34,404 bases of DNA from a virus (IMGVR_UViG_3300047557_001393:1-34404); one strand, 5' to 3'; numbered from the stretch's first letter, positions 1-8,032 are shown. A program made the numbers and translations. Notes: generated from the sequence alone by a model not told the origin.

Positions 1-27
1 ATCCGAAAAACCCCTAGGCGGTGAGTC
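1..27. other. Left end of the genome, short leader before terminase
   Basis: Only 27 bases precede the small terminase start codon. They hold a purine-rich GGCGGTGAG stretch (17-25) that can serve as its ribosome binding site, and a CCCC run. The abrupt start just before terminase, with an HNH gene ending 34 bases from the other end, suggests that this is the cut end of the packaged molecule. The exact overhang cannot be read from one linear sequence. Confidence 0.4.
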
Positions 28-318
28 ATGGCTGGTCTACGCCTGGCGTCGTCTGGTGAGCCTGATGTTCCCGTGACGCCCACCAGCATCGTGACCGCAC
101 TGGACGAGGGGCCGCGCGAGGTTCTTGCTGCGATGAGGTTTGCGCTGGCTCGGAAGCTTGACGCGGGAGAGGTTTCGTCTAACGCCATCGCTTCGGCTTA
201 CAAGGAACTTCGCGAGCTGGATCGCCAGATCCGCGCATTTGATGCGGCCGACGAGGAGGAGAAGCGCCGTGCCGCACCTGCCGGAACCCGTCGATCGTTC
301 AACGCTGCCGCTATCTAA
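28..318 (+). CDS. terS: Terminase small subunit
   Basis: A 96-residue acidic and basic helical protein. Its central part, with ALARKLDAGEVSSNAIAS followed by a run like LRELDRQIRAFDAADEEE, resembles the small subunits seen before the large terminase in many actinophages. The small subunit recognises packaging DNA and stimulates the large subunit ATPase. Supporting context is its place as first gene at the genome end and a 50-base overlap with the large subunit start. It is short for the family, and no clear helix-turn-helix signature is visible, so the name rests mainly on position. Confidence 0.7.
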   Translation: MAGLRLASSGEPDVPVTPTSIVTALDEGPREVLAAMRFALARKLDAGEVSSNAIASAYKELRELDRQIRAFDAADEEEKRRAAPAGTRRSFNAAAI

Positions 319-1834
319 GGTTGCGCGTCACGTTGTAATTCCCGAGGGGATTGTCGATTCGCTCTGGTACGAGGTCGGGCAGCGGTGCGAGGAGTTTGGT
401 GAGTCGTTCGATGCCTGGCAGGACGGGCTTGGCGAGGTTGCGCTAGGTGTCCGCGCTGATGGAATGTTTGCCGCGACGGTTGGCGGTATCACGCTTTCGA
501 TTCCGCGTCAGGTTGCCAAGACGTTTATCGTGATGCGCATTGTCGTGGCGCTGTGCACGCTGTTCCCTAACCTCACCGTCATCTGGACCGCACACCGTAT
601 GCGCACGGCGACGAACACGTTTCAGAAGATGAAGTCGTTTGTGCTGCGCTCGAGCATCCGCCCATATCTCAAGGCCGGGTCGAATAACGGCACGGCCATT
701 CGTGATGCGAACGGTGAGCAAGAGATCCCATTCGTAAACGGCTCTCGGATTCTGTTCGGCGCCCGTGAGCAGGGTTTCGGTCGCGGCTTCGATGAGGTTG
801 ATGTCGAGGTTTTCGATGAGGCGCAGATCCTCACCGTTAAGGCCCTTGAGGACATGGTGGCCGCGACGAACCAGTCACGGTTTCAGCATGGCGCCCTGTT
901 GTTCTACATGGGTACACCACCACGTCCGCAGGTTGACCCGGGCGAGGTGTTCACGGCACGTAGGGCTGAGGCGCTGACAGCAAAGGTCGAGCTCGCGGGT
1001 GTTGACTTCGGTCCACCCGTGCAGTCGGGCGATGCGCTCTATGTCGAGTGCTCCGGCGATGCGTCCCTTGACGTTGATGATCCGCGCCAGGTGCCTATCG
1101 CGAACCCGTCTTACCCGCACCGCACACCGCCCGTGTCTATCAAGCGCCTTCGCAAGAATCTGCCAGACAAGGGTTCGTGGCGTCGTGAGGGTTTGGGTAT
1201 CTGGGATGAGTTGGCGGGTAGCACTCGCCTCATTACCTCTGAGCAGTGGTCTGAGACTGGCGTGCCAGAGCCGCCGACGTTGGGCGTGAAGTCCTTCGGT
1301 GTGGCGTTCTCTGCGGATGGCACGCGCGTTGCTGTGGCTGGTGCGATGAAGCACGCGGCCGGTGTGCATGTCGAGCTGGTGGGCGCGCAGTCTGGTGCTA
1401 TCGGTTCCGGCATCGCATCTCTGGCCGATTGGCTCGAGGAGCGCTGGAACGAGACGGCGACCATTGTGATCTCTGGTCGCGCTGGTGCTGAGGTGTTGAA
1501 GCAGGCGCTCCTTGATCGCAGGGTTTCTTCCAAGGCGATCCATGTGGCATCGACTACCGAGTACTTCACGGCTTGCGCGATGTTCGCCAACGATGTTGCC
1601 GAGACCTCCCCAACCATCACGCACCTTGCGACCGAGGGCCAGAAGGCTCTTGATGATTCTGTGGCTGTGTGTGACAAGAAGTCGCGCACGCAAAGCGGCG
1701 GTGCGTGGGGTTGGTTCACTTCCGCCACCAATGGCGACGAAACCCCCATTGAGGCAGCGAGCCTCGCTAACTGGGGTGCGAAAACTTCCAAGCGTAAACC
1801 CGGACGAAAGACCAGAGGGGCGGTGTTGGCGTGA
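269..1834 (+). CDS. terL: Terminase large subunit (ATPase-nuclease)
   Basis: 521 residues. I chose the GTG at 269 because an AGGAGGAG ribosome binding site lies just upstream (about 254-261), inside the small subunit gene. The ATPase part shows a Walker A variant PRQVAKT (residues 79-85) and a Walker B VEVFDEAQ with the acidic pair at 183-184. The C-terminal half (from about residue 350) contains FGVAFSADGTRVAVAG, whose aspartate fits the first metal ligand of the RNase H-like nuclease, and ALDDSVAVCDKK near the end. It would pump DNA into the prohead and cut it at the end of packaging. The stop overlaps the portal start as GTGA. Its codons end in T more often than those of the capsid or early genes. 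Confidence 0.95.
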   Translation: MPHLPEPVDRSTLPLSKVARHVVIPEGIVDSLWYEVGQRCEEFGESFDAWQDGLGEVALGVRADGMFAATVGGITLSIPRQVAKTFIVMRIVVALCTLFPNLTVIWTAHRMRTATNTFQKMKSFVLRSSIRPYLKAGSNNGTAIRDANGEQEIPFVNGSRILFGAREQGFGRGFDEVDVEVFDEAQILTVKALEDMVAATNQSRFQHGALLFYMGTPPRPQVDPGEVFTARRAEALTAKVELAGVDFGPPVQSGDALYVECSGDASLDVDDPRQVPIANPSYPHRTPPVSIKRLRKNLPDKGSWRREGLGIWDELAGSTRLITSEQWSETGVPEPPTLGVKSFGVAFSADGTRVAVAGAMKHAAGVHVELVGAQSGAIGSGIASLADWLEERWNETATIVISGRAGAEVLKQALLDRRVSSKAIHVASTTEYFTACAMFANDVAETSPTITHLATEGQKALDDSVAVCDKKSRTQSGGAWGWFTSATNGDETPIEAASLANWGAKTSKRKPGRKTRGAVLA

Positions 1835-3291
1835 GCACTTCCTCTTTTGGTTCCTACGGCACGTCACAGGTTCAGCCTATTCAGAAGGCGATCTTCTTGG
1901 GGTTGGCTGACGCTGATCGCAGCATCCTTCTTGAGTTGATTGAGAAGCTGAACTACAAGCGTGTTCGCAATGAGTTGCGCCGTAGGTACTACGAGGGCCA
2001 CAACGAACTTAAGGACCTAGGGATCTCAATTCCTCCGTCTCTTAAGACGGTTGAGGTTGTTGTGGGCTGGCCTGCTAAGGCCGTTGATTCCATGTCGCGC
2101 CGCACGGTTCTTGAGGGCTTCACGTCGTCATCCGATGGTGAGGAACTTGACGCGCTGGTTGCTCAGATTTCCGAGGACAACAGGCTTGAGTCTGAGGCGT
2201 CTGCGGCTCACACGTCGGCCTTGATTCATTCGTGCGCGTTTGGCTTTGTGCACGTGGGCGACGAGTCAGCGGGTGAGCCTCCGATTCTGTTGACGGTGCG
2301 CTCTGCTGAGGATGCGACCGGCACGTGGGATCGTCGTCGTCGCGGTCTGGTGAACGCGCTGTCTGTGTCTGACATGGACCCCGTGACTTGCCAGCCGACG
2401 TTGATGAACCTGTATCTGCCTAACCGGGTTATCACTTTGCGTCGCACGGCCGTGGGAGTGTTTGAGGCGTCGGAGACTCAGCATGGCATGGGTATGCCGG
2501 TTGAGATGATCCCGTATCGCGCTGACCTGTCGCGCCCGTTTGGTCGGTCGCGAATCTCGCGCGGTGTGATGTACAACACTGACGCGGCGGTTCGCACGAT
2601 GCTGCGTACTGAGGTTGGCGCGGAGTTCTACAACGCCCCCCAGCGGTATGCGCTTGGTGCGGATGAAACGTCGTTTCAGGACAAGGACGGCAACCCCATT
2701 CCGGCGTGGTCGGTCATGTTGGGCCGTCTACTCACCTTGTCGCGCGACGAAGAGGGCGAACTTCCGCAGGTTGGTCAGTTCGCACAGCAGACGATGCAGC
2801 CGAACATTGACCAGTTGCGCGCCATTGCGCAGATGTTCTCCGCCGAGACTTCCCTGCCCGTGTCGGCTCTTGGCATTGTGAGCGACAACCCGGACAGCGC
2901 CCAGGCGATGCAGGCCAAGTGGGGCGAGCTCGGCATCGAGATTGAGCACTGGCAGACCACCGCACTCAAGCCAGCGTGGCGCCGTCTGATGATTCGTGCC
3001 GTTGCGATGGCTACCGATTCGCCTGCCGCTTTGGCTGAGGCGCGGTCACTGCGGGCCAAGTTTGGCAAGTGGTCTGAGCCTGATGAGGTTTCGCAGGCGC
3101 AGGCGGCTCTCGCGCGCGTGCAGGCCATTCCGCGTCTTGCCGAGACCGATGTGGAGTTGGAACACATGGGCTACGACCGCACGGAGATTGAGCGCATTGA
3201 GACTCAATGGAAGCGTGCGGCGTCTCGGTCGAACATGGCGGCCCTTGCGGCGGCGGCCAGGCCAGTGGTGCCCGATGGCATCGCGGGATGA
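1831..3291 (+). CDS. Portal protein
   Basis: 486 residues, the right size for a siphovirus portal (SPP1 gp6 / HK97-type dodecamer) that forms the DNA channel and tail attachment vertex. Family-like features are the N-terminal LNYKRVRNELRRRYYEGHNELKD block, the central PFGRSRISRGVMYNTDAAVR segment and the QLRAIAQMFSAETSLPVSALGI segment near residue 335, common in actinophage portals. It starts with GTG at 1831, overlapping the terminase stop, with AGAGGGG upstream at 1814-1820. Its end overlaps the MuF-like gene by 17 bases. The order terminase-portal-MuF makes the call secure. Confidence 0.93.
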   Translation: MSTSSFGSYGTSQVQPIQKAIFLGLADADRSILLELIEKLNYKRVRNELRRRYYEGHNELKDLGISIPPSLKTVEVVVGWPAKAVDSMSRRTVLEGFTSSSDGEELDALVAQISEDNRLESEASAAHTSALIHSCAFGFVHVGDESAGEPPILLTVRSAEDATGTWDRRRRGLVNALSVSDMDPVTCQPTLMNLYLPNRVITLRRTAVGVFEASETQHGMGMPVEMIPYRADLSRPFGRSRISRGVMYNTDAAVRTMLRTEVGAEFYNAPQRYALGADETSFQDKDGNPIPAWSVMLGRLLTLSRDEEGELPQVGQFAQQTMQPNIDQLRAIAQMFSAETSLPVSALGIVSDNPDSAQAMQAKWGELGIEIEHWQTTALKPAWRRLMIRAVAMATDSPAALAEARSLRAKFGKWSEPDEVSQAQAALARVQAIPRLAETDVELEHMGYDRTEIERIETQWKRAASRSNMAALAAAARPVVPDGIAG

Positions 3292-4078
3292 TGTTGCTCG
3301 ACTCAAGGCCGCGAACGATGACCTTGTTGCGCTGACCGTTCGGGACCTAGAGAAGTTTTGGAGTTACGTCGACCTGTCGCAGCCTGTAGTGGCGCGTAAC
3401 GCTCTTCTGCAATACGTGCCGCTGCTGGTGCAGCGTTACGGCGAGATGGCGGCCACGACGTCGGCCGACTGGTACGAGGAAGTCCGCGCCAAGTCTGGCG
3501 TGACTGGTCGGTTTGCGGCCATTCCCGCCAAGACCATCGCCGTCGAGGCCATTGAGTCCGAGGTTCGTTACGCGGCAGGCGCGCTCTTCACCGACGCACC
3601 CGCCGGAACGCTTGAAACACTCAAGGGCGCGACGGCGCGCTATGTGCTGAACGCGGGACGCGACACCATCGTTGGCTCGACCAAGAGTGACCCAAAGGCC
3701 GCCGGTTGGTATCGCGTCACGAGTGGCGGCTGCGACTTCTGCGACATGCTCGCTAGTCGCGGTGCTGTCTATTCTCAACGCTCGGTCGACTTTGCCGCTC
3801 ACGACCACTGCCGCTGTAGCGCCGCCCCCTCGTGGAGTGGTGGCCGACCCAAGGCGGACGCCCAACAGGTCGAAGCGTCACAGCGCGCCGTAGAGCCAGC
3901 GAGTGCGGCCAAGGCTGGGCCGTCAAGTGACGCAAGCCCGAATCCGTCTACCCCAACACAGTCGGCGGCAGAGATGCGAGCTGAGACCGCGCGACTCAGG
4001 AATGAGCGCGAGGTGTTGCGTAGCGCGACCTTGTATGGCCGTGCTCGCGCCAGTGGCATCCCCGTTGTCGGCGAGTAG
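3275..4078 (+). CDS. MuF-like minor capsid / head morphogenesis protein
   Basis: 267 residues from the ATG at 3275, inside the end of the portal gene. Residues about 145-190 carry the diagnostic MuF / SPP1 gp7 zinc-like pattern: GGCDFCDMLASRG followed by DFAAHDHCRCS, that is CxxC then HxHCxC. Such proteins sit on the portal inside the head and help prohead assembly; some versions carry a protease or toxin at the C terminus. Here the C-terminal 80 residues are low complexity (Ser, Ala, Pro) ending in a charged helix, with no added enzyme domain recognisable. The portal-MuF-scaffold-capsid order supports the role. Confidence 0.85.
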   Translation: MASRDDVARLKAANDDLVALTVRDLEKFWSYVDLSQPVVARNALLQYVPLLVQRYGEMAATTSADWYEEVRAKSGVTGRFAAIPAKTIAVEAIESEVRYAAGALFTDAPAGTLETLKGATARYVLNAGRDTIVGSTKSDPKAAGWYRVTSGGCDFCDMLASRGAVYSQRSVDFAAHDHCRCSAAPSWSGGRPKADAQQVEASQRAVEPASAAKAGPSSDASPNPSTPTQSAAEMRAETARLRNEREVLRSATLYGRARASGIPVVGE

Positions 4079-4093
4079 CCGCACCCCCTGATT

Positions 4094-4109
4094 TCTGCCG
4101 CACGGCAGA
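4094..4109 (+). other. Small hairpin between MuF and scaffold genes
   Basis: TCTGCCG and CGGCAGA are perfect inverse copies separated by two bases, so a 6-bp stem with a 4-base loop can form. It lies in the 97-base gap before the scaffold gene. No T-run follows, so it is not a normal intrinsic terminator; it may be an RNA processing or pausing site, or nothing. Confidence 0.3.
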
Positions 4110-4175
4110 TACACCAAACACCCCACCGTCTAGCCCGCACGGGCCATTCGGCGATCCCGCATGGGAGGACGAACG

Positions 4176-4706
4176 ATGAGCGAAACACCCCCTGTCGCGC
4201 CGCAAAGCGCCCCGGAGCCCAAGCCTGAGACCACCGCCCCCGCACCGACTACCGACTGGCAGGCCGAGGCCCGCAAGTGGGAGCAGCGTGCGAAGGAGAA
4301 CAAGACCGCCGCAGAGGAACGCGACGCTCTCAAGGCGGCCCAGATGACCGAGGCCGAGAAGGCAGCCGCACGGCTCGCCGAGCTTGAGTCCGCAGTCAAG
4401 GGCTACCAGTCCAAGGAGCAGGCCGACGCGTGGCGCACCGAAGTGGCCGAGGCCACAGGCGTCCCAGCAGCGGCATTGCGTGGCTCAACGAAGGAAGAGA
4501 TCGAGGCCCACGCCGCGACCCTCTCGACGCTCATCACCAATCCCCAGGCCCCACGTGGGCCGATTGTCCCTTCCGAAGGGTCCGGTTCCGACGCACCCGC
4601 TGGCGTCTCACAGATCACCGATGCCGTCCTCGCCACGATGACGCCGGGGCAGATCAACGAGGCGCGCAGGGCTGGGCGGCTGAACAAGATCCTCGGCATC
4701 AACTGA
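4176..4706 (+). CDS. Capsid scaffolding protein
   Basis: 176 residues from the ATG at 4176, with GGGAGGA at 4163-4169; an in-frame ATG at 4161 overlaps that ribosome binding site and is less likely. Composition is typical of a scaffold: a Pro/Glu/Ala-rich N terminus, then a long charged helical and probably coiled-coil segment (about residues 25-75, rich in K, E, A), then a small C-terminal helix with MTPGQINEARRAGRLNKILG. Scaffolds fill the prohead and leave before DNA entry. It is directly upstream of the capsid gene, as expected. No protease motif was seen. Confidence 0.85.
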   Translation: MSETPPVAPQSAPEPKPETTAPAPTTDWQAEARKWEQRAKENKTAAEERDALKAAQMTEAEKAAARLAELESAVKGYQSKEQADAWRTEVAEATGVPAAALRGSTKEEIEAHAATLSTLITNPQAPRGPIVPSEGSGSDAPAGVSQITDAVLATMTPGQINEARRAGRLNKILGIN

Positions 4707-4725
4707 CCCGAAAGGACAGCCTCTC

Positions 4726-5541
4726 ATGGCTATCACCAACTACCACCCGGCCATTTGGCACGCGGCACTTCTCGAGAACTTCCACCAGTCGACGTTTGTC
4801 ATCCCGACGCTGAACCACGACTACGAAGGCGACATCGTCAACGGTGGCGAGACCGTCAAGATCACGGGCTTCACCCAGCCAACCATCGGCACTTACGCGG
4901 GCTCCATCACTCGTCAGGCGCTCACCGACTCCACCCAGTCGCTCGCCATCGACCAGAAGAAGTACTTCGCGTACCTGGTCGACGACGTTGACAAGGTGCA
5001 GGCGGCGGGTTCGTTTGACCAGGTTCTCACGGACGCCGGTCAGGGTCTCGCCGATGTGGCCGAGGACTACGTCCTCACCGCCATGATCGCCAACGGCACC
5101 TCCGCTGGCACAACTGCAGTCACCACCTACGCCCTTGCAGACGCGGCGGTGAAGTCGATCCGAACCGCGCTTGTGAAGGCCAAGGTTCCCAACCGTGACC
5201 GCTACCTTGCAGTCAACCCCGAGGCGGCAGCCTTCCTCATGGACAACTCGTCCTCGCTGTTCAAGGCGAACGAGGCTGGCAGCGACAACGTGATCCGCAA
5301 CGGCGTCATCGGCACCTACCGAGGCTTCCAGGTCATCGAGACCCCCTCGGCAGCGATGGCGAACACGGCCAAGCCGTGCTTCATCGGCTACCACGGCCGC
5401 TCCGTGGCGTTCGTGAACCAGATCATCAAGCAGCGTGCGCAGACCGTCACCGACGCCTTTGGCGACCAGATCGACGGACTGAACGTGTACGGCGGCAAGG
5501 TGCTTCGCGCCACCGCCGTGCAGACGTACGTTTCCGCGTAA
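4726..5541 (+). CDS. Major capsid protein (HK97 fold expected)
   Basis: 271 residues. The N terminus MAITNYHPAIWHAALLENF and the segment with VKITGFTQPTIGTYAG resemble coat proteins of actinophages and Gram-positive phages that use a separate scaffold. The GFQVIETPSAAM strand and the C-terminal block GRSVAFVNQI fit the last strands of the HK97 A-domain. AAAGGA (about 4711-4716) precedes the start. Codons are strongly C-ending, as expected for the most abundant protein. There is no long N-terminal delta domain, which agrees with a separate scaffold gene just upstream. Confidence 0.9.
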   Translation: MAITNYHPAIWHAALLENFHQSTFVIPTLNHDYEGDIVNGGETVKITGFTQPTIGTYAGSITRQALTDSTQSLAIDQKKYFAYLVDDVDKVQAAGSFDQVLTDAGQGLADVAEDYVLTAMIANGTSAGTTAVTTYALADAAVKSIRTALVKAKVPNRDRYLAVNPEAAAFLMDNSSSLFKANEAGSDNVIRNGVIGTYRGFQVIETPSAAMANTAKPCFIGYHGRSVAFVNQIIKQRAQTVTDAFGDQIDGLNVYGGKVLRATAVQTYVSA

Positions 5542-5559
5542 CCGAAGGGAACACCGATC

Positions 5560-5718
5560 ATGCCCTGGATCAAGGCCAAGAATGGCAACGTCTTTGACGT
5601 CGAGGACGTCAGCGCTGTTGCCGCACTCATTGCCCAAGGGCATGAGGCGTTCGAGTCGGACCCGCGAAAGGAAGGCGCCAAGGCTAAGCCCTGGCGCCCC
5701 GAAGCCGAGTCCGAGTAA
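5560..5718 (+). CDS. Small head-region protein, unknown function
   Basis: A 52-residue frame starting MPWIKAKNGNVFDVEDVSAV and ending in an acidic tail AESE. GAAGGGA (5544-5550) precedes the ATG by about ten bases, and the frame sits exactly between the capsid gene and the first connector gene. The start resembles short proteins found right after capsid genes in related phages, which may be a head-tail or accessory protein. The role is not known. Its stop lies 11 bases before the strong hairpin at 5729-5810, so ribosomes finishing here could affect that structure. Confidence 0.7.
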   Translation: MPWIKAKNGNVFDVEDVSAVAALIAQGHEAFESDPRKEGAKAKPWRPEAESE

Positions 5719-5728
5719 CCGCATCATC

Positions 5729-5810
5729 TAGTAGAGAGGGGCCGCCATGTTGACTCCACCGTTTGCCACTGTCACCGACTTGGTGAACCGTTGGCGGCTC
5801 CTCTCTACTG
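5729..5810 (+). promoter_or_regulatory. Long RNA hairpin hiding the ribosome binding site of the connector gene
   Basis: AGTAGAGAGGGGCCGCC at 5730-5746 is complementary to GGCGGCTCCTCTCTACT at 5793-5809 over all 17 positions (one as G-T). The A of the start codon (5747) also pairs with T5792. The loop is 44 bases. The left arm contains the AGAGAGGGG ribosome binding site and the right arm is inside the coding sequence (residues WRLLST). In mRNA this stem would bury the binding site and touch the AUG. Seen directly; the regulatory role is inferred. Confidence 0.7.
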
Positions 5811-6133
5811 CGGAGACGTTGCGCGCCACGACGCTTCTTGAGGATGCGTCACAACTGATTCTTGATGAGGACAAGCGTGGTGTGCTTGATGCACTCACCA
5901 CCCCAACAGCAACCCTTGTGCGGATCACGTGCAAGATGGTTGAGCGGGTGTTGAGCACTGATGTTGACTCGCCTGCCGCGACTGAGGTCACCCAGACGGC
6001 GGGACCGTTCTCCACTGGCATGAAACTTGCCGGTGCGTCTGGTGACCTGTATCTCACCAAGGCGGAACGTCGCCAGTTGGGTTTCTCGCGTCAGGTCGCG
6101 GGCGGCTCTGATATGTGGTCGGTGCCCGCGTGA
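5747..6133 (+). CDS. Head-tail connector (adaptor) protein
   Basis: 128 residues. The pattern FATVTDLVNRWRLLSTAETLRATTLLEDASQLI, followed by a helix with LVRITCKMVERVL and a C-terminal loop GDLYLTKAERRQLGF, matches the adaptor family (HK97 gp6 / SPP1 gp15 type). That family forms a ring under the portal. Position right after the capsid block and before the stopper supports this. Translation probably depends on opening the 5729-5810 hairpin, which covers its ribosome binding site. The stop overlaps the next start as GTGA. Confidence 0.82.
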   Translation: MLTPPFATVTDLVNRWRLLSTAETLRATTLLEDASQLILDEDKRGVLDALTTPTATLVRITCKMVERVLSTDVDSPAATEVTQTAGPFSTGMKLAGASGDLYLTKAERRQLGFSRQVAGGSDMWSVPA

Positions 6134-6468
6134 GGTTCCCGGGCGGTGTGACCGTGACGATTGTTCGCAGCGCTGGAACCGACGCCTACGGTGACCCGAT
6201 TCCTGGCGCGCCGACGCGCATCGACATTCAGCTCTGTGGCGTGGCTCCTCGCATGTCGACCGAGCCAACCGAGCGCGGCCGTCAAGGTGTCGTCGTTGGC
6301 ATGTCGGTGTACCTTCCCGACGACGCCTCGACCATTCCGTTGTTCACGGATCAGCTCGAGATCGCGGGTGTCCTGTACGACATTGAGGGCGAACCGGGCG
6401 ACTGGACAAACCCACTGACCGGATGGCACCCCGGCTCTGAAATCGCAATCAAGAGGGCGGCTGGCTGA
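6130..6468 (+). CDS. Head-tail stopper / head closure protein
   Basis: 112 residues from the GTG at 6130, which overlaps the previous stop. It reads as a small beta-rich domain: VTVTIVRSAGTDAYGDPIPG, then VVVGMSVYLPDDA, then LEIAGVLYDIEGEPGDWTNPLTGW. The last segment is a frequent signature of the stopper family (SPP1 gp16 / HK97 gp7-like). Stoppers close the head channel after packaging. Position in the connector series agrees. An in-frame ATG at 6115 would lie well inside the adaptor gene and has no better ribosome binding site. Confidence 0.78.
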   Translation: MRFPGGVTVTIVRSAGTDAYGDPIPGAPTRIDIQLCGVAPRMSTEPTERGRQGVVVGMSVYLPDDASTIPLFTDQLEIAGVLYDIEGEPGDWTNPLTGWHPGSEIAIKRAAG

Positions 6469-6770
6469 TGGGCCTTGAGCGCTTGGATCACCAGGGCATC
6501 GAGTTCATTCTCAAGACCCAGATGCGCGAACCGGTCATCAAGGCAGCCGAAGCAATGGCCGCTCACATCAGGTCTCAGGGTATCAAGGTTGGCGACCGTG
6601 ATGGTGGACCACGTGAGCGCGACTTGCCCGTCACTGTGAAGGTCCACACGTCAGACCGCGTGCGCGCCGTGGTGCTCATCAATCACCCGGCCGCGATTGC
6701 GGTTGAGGCTAAGCATGGCGTGCTCAAGAAGGCCGCCGCATCCCAGGGGCTCGAGGTGAAGTCGAAATGA
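6468..6770 (+). CDS. HK97 gp10-like head-tail joining protein
   Basis: 100 residues. An N-terminal helical part is followed by a basic stretch and the segment VRAVVLINHPAAIAVEAKHGVLKKAA. The phrase 'AIAVEAKHGVL' is the typical end of gp10-like proteins, in which a hydrophobic strand leads to an E-x-KHG motif. They sit at the head-tail interface. Start and stop overlap the neighbours (TGATG at 6466-6470, ATGA at 6767-6770), so it is translated in series with the stopper and terminator. Confidence 0.75.
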   Translation: MGLERLDHQGIEFILKTQMREPVIKAAEAMAAHIRSQGIKVGDRDGGPRERDLPVTVKVHTSDRVRAVVLINHPAAIAVEAKHGVLKKAAASQGLEVKSK

Positions 6771-7174
6771 CCAAGCCTGTCGCAGTTCCCCCCAGGGCCG
6801 AACGAGTAACCATCGACTACCTAGTGCCAGCGCTTGCCTCACGTGGGCATGACGTAACGGTTGGCGTGAACCTCCCGACCACCTGGGTCAAGGGCACCAA
6901 GCCTCACGTGCAGGTGGCGCTTGACGGAACTCCCGAGATTGATTATCCGATCTTGTGGCGCGCATCGGTGCGCGTGACCCTGTGGCACGAATCGACAACA
7001 ACGGCGCAGGATCTCGCCGCGTTGTGCCAAGGGCTATTGCTCGCCCATCCCGGCGACTCGCTGACTTCGGGATGCCTCCCCGGCACGGGCGTCCTTCCTG
7101 CCGAGGACCCAGACACGAAGGCGCAACTCGCCTCGATCAGTGTCGTCATGAAACTGCTCGGCCAACTGGTCTAG
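6767..7174 (+). CDS. Tail terminator protein
   Basis: 135 residues, alpha/beta in character: an N-terminal helix (VTIDYLVPALASRG), strands (VTVGVNLP, HVQVALDG), then RASVRVTLWHESTTTAQDLAALCQGLLLAH, which is typical of lambda gpU-like / HK97 gp10-neighbour terminators that cap the tail tube. The position immediately before the major tail protein is diagnostic. It overlaps the previous gene as ATGA. A 72-base gap with a possible binding-site-covering stem follows. Confidence 0.75.
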   Translation: MTKPVAVPPRAERVTIDYLVPALASRGHDVTVGVNLPTTWVKGTKPHVQVALDGTPEIDYPILWRASVRVTLWHESTTTAQDLAALCQGLLLAHPGDSLTSGCLPGTGVLPAEDPDTKAQLASISVVMKLLGQLV

Positions 7175-7191
7175 AGCCTCAGTCTCTCCCA

Positions 7192-7238
7192 CCTTCGGGC
7201 GGGATGAACCGCGAAGCCACACCCATCACTCCCGAAGG
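7192..7238 (+). promoter_or_regulatory. Possible stem covering the major tail protein ribosome binding site
   Basis: CCTTCGGG (7192-7199) is the exact inverse complement of CCCGAAGG (7231-7238). The right arm includes most of the AAGGAG ribosome binding site (7235-7240) of the major tail gene. The loop is 31 bases. A competing local stem with a TTCG tetraloop (7188-7203, one mismatch) shares the left arm. It is weaker than the 5729-5810 hairpin and could be chance. Confidence 0.4.
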
Positions 7239-7246
7239 AGAACACC

Positions 7247-8032
7247 ATGACCGGCACCCCGGCCAACGCGTCCGTTTGGGCGAACGCTGACGTTTACATT
7301 GCCCCCATCGGCACCGCACTTCCCGCCGACGTCTCCACCCCGTTCTCGGGTTCCTGGAACCTGCTCGGACTGCTTGACGGCGGCGACGGTTTCGAGGAAA
7401 CCCGCTCTGTTGACAAGAAGGATCACTACGCGTGGGGTGGAACTCTCGTCACCACGTCGCGGAAGAACTTCAAGCTCGACAAGAAGTTCTCGCTGCTCGA
7501 GGACAACACGTACACGCGTTCGCTGGTCTGGCCCGGTTCGTCGGCGTCGTCCATCGTTGTCCCCACCCCGGTCCCCATGCTGATTGCGTTTGAGACTCGC
7601 ACGGGCGGCAAGGTGCAGCGTCTCATCACCGCGAACTACGCGCTGATTGACGTTGATGGTGGCATCAAGGACGGCGAAGAGGACCTGACGAAGCGCACGA
7701 TGGTTGCGACGATCTTCCCGACGTCGGCCAACCCTGGTGTGCTGTTCACTCGTCAGGCGGTCCCGGACATTGCGTCCATCGCGATCACGCCGCTGACCCT
7801 GGCACTCTCGCTGGCTGGCGCGAAGATCAAGACCCTTGTGGCGACGGCGACCTACACGGACGCCAGCACCGGCAACATCACGGACCAGGCGAACTGGATC
7901 ACGTCGGACGCCGCGAAGGCCACTGTCTCGCACGGGTTCGTCACGGGCATCGCAACGGGCACAGCAAACGTGTCCTGTGCCTACGGGGGCGTCACGTCGA
8001 CGGCTCCGTGTGTGGTGACCGTCTCCGCCTAG
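7247..8032 (+). CDS. Major tail protein with C-terminal Ig-like domain
   Basis: 261 residues. The N-terminal two thirds form a tail tube protein: TPANASVWANADVYIAP, then LLDGGDGFEETRSVDKKDHYAWGG, then the tube strands. Residues about 180-261 form a bacterial Ig-like (BIG_2) domain: SIAITPLTLALSLAGAKIKTL, TYTDASTGNITDQANWITSD, ATVSHGFVTGIATGTANVS. Such decorations stand out from the tube and may bind sugars at the cell surface. AAGGAG lies at 7235-7240. Two stop codons in tandem (TAGTAG) end the frame, followed by a strong hairpin. It is made in many copies, so expression must differ from its neighbours. Confidence 0.9.
   Translation: MTGTPANASVWANADVYIAPIGTALPADVSTPFSGSWNLLGLLDGGDGFEETRSVDKKDHYAWGGTLVTTSRKNFKLDKKFSLLEDNTYTRSLVWPGSSASSIVVPTPVPMLIAFETRTGGKVQRLITANYALIDVDGGIKDGEEDLTKRTMVATIFPTSANPGVLFTRQAVPDIASIAITPLTLALSLAGAKIKTLVATATYTDASTGNITDQANWITSDAAKATVSHGFVTGIATGTANVSCAYGGVTSTAPCVVTVSA

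Noticed and set aside
875-1867. Lower-strand frame of 330 codons opposite the large terminase
   Set aside because: Arg/His-rich translation with no domain, fully inside a certain gene; a byproduct of GC-rich codons.
4568-4580. CCCTTC-C-GAAGGG palindrome inside the scaffold gene
   Set aside because: Short, fully coding, and not near a start or end; most likely chance.
4699-5727. A long lower-strand frame (342 codons) opposite the capsid gene
   Set aside because: It is the mirror of C-ending codons in a highly biased capsid gene; no ribosome binding site, no promoter, low-complexity Arg/Gly/Val composition.
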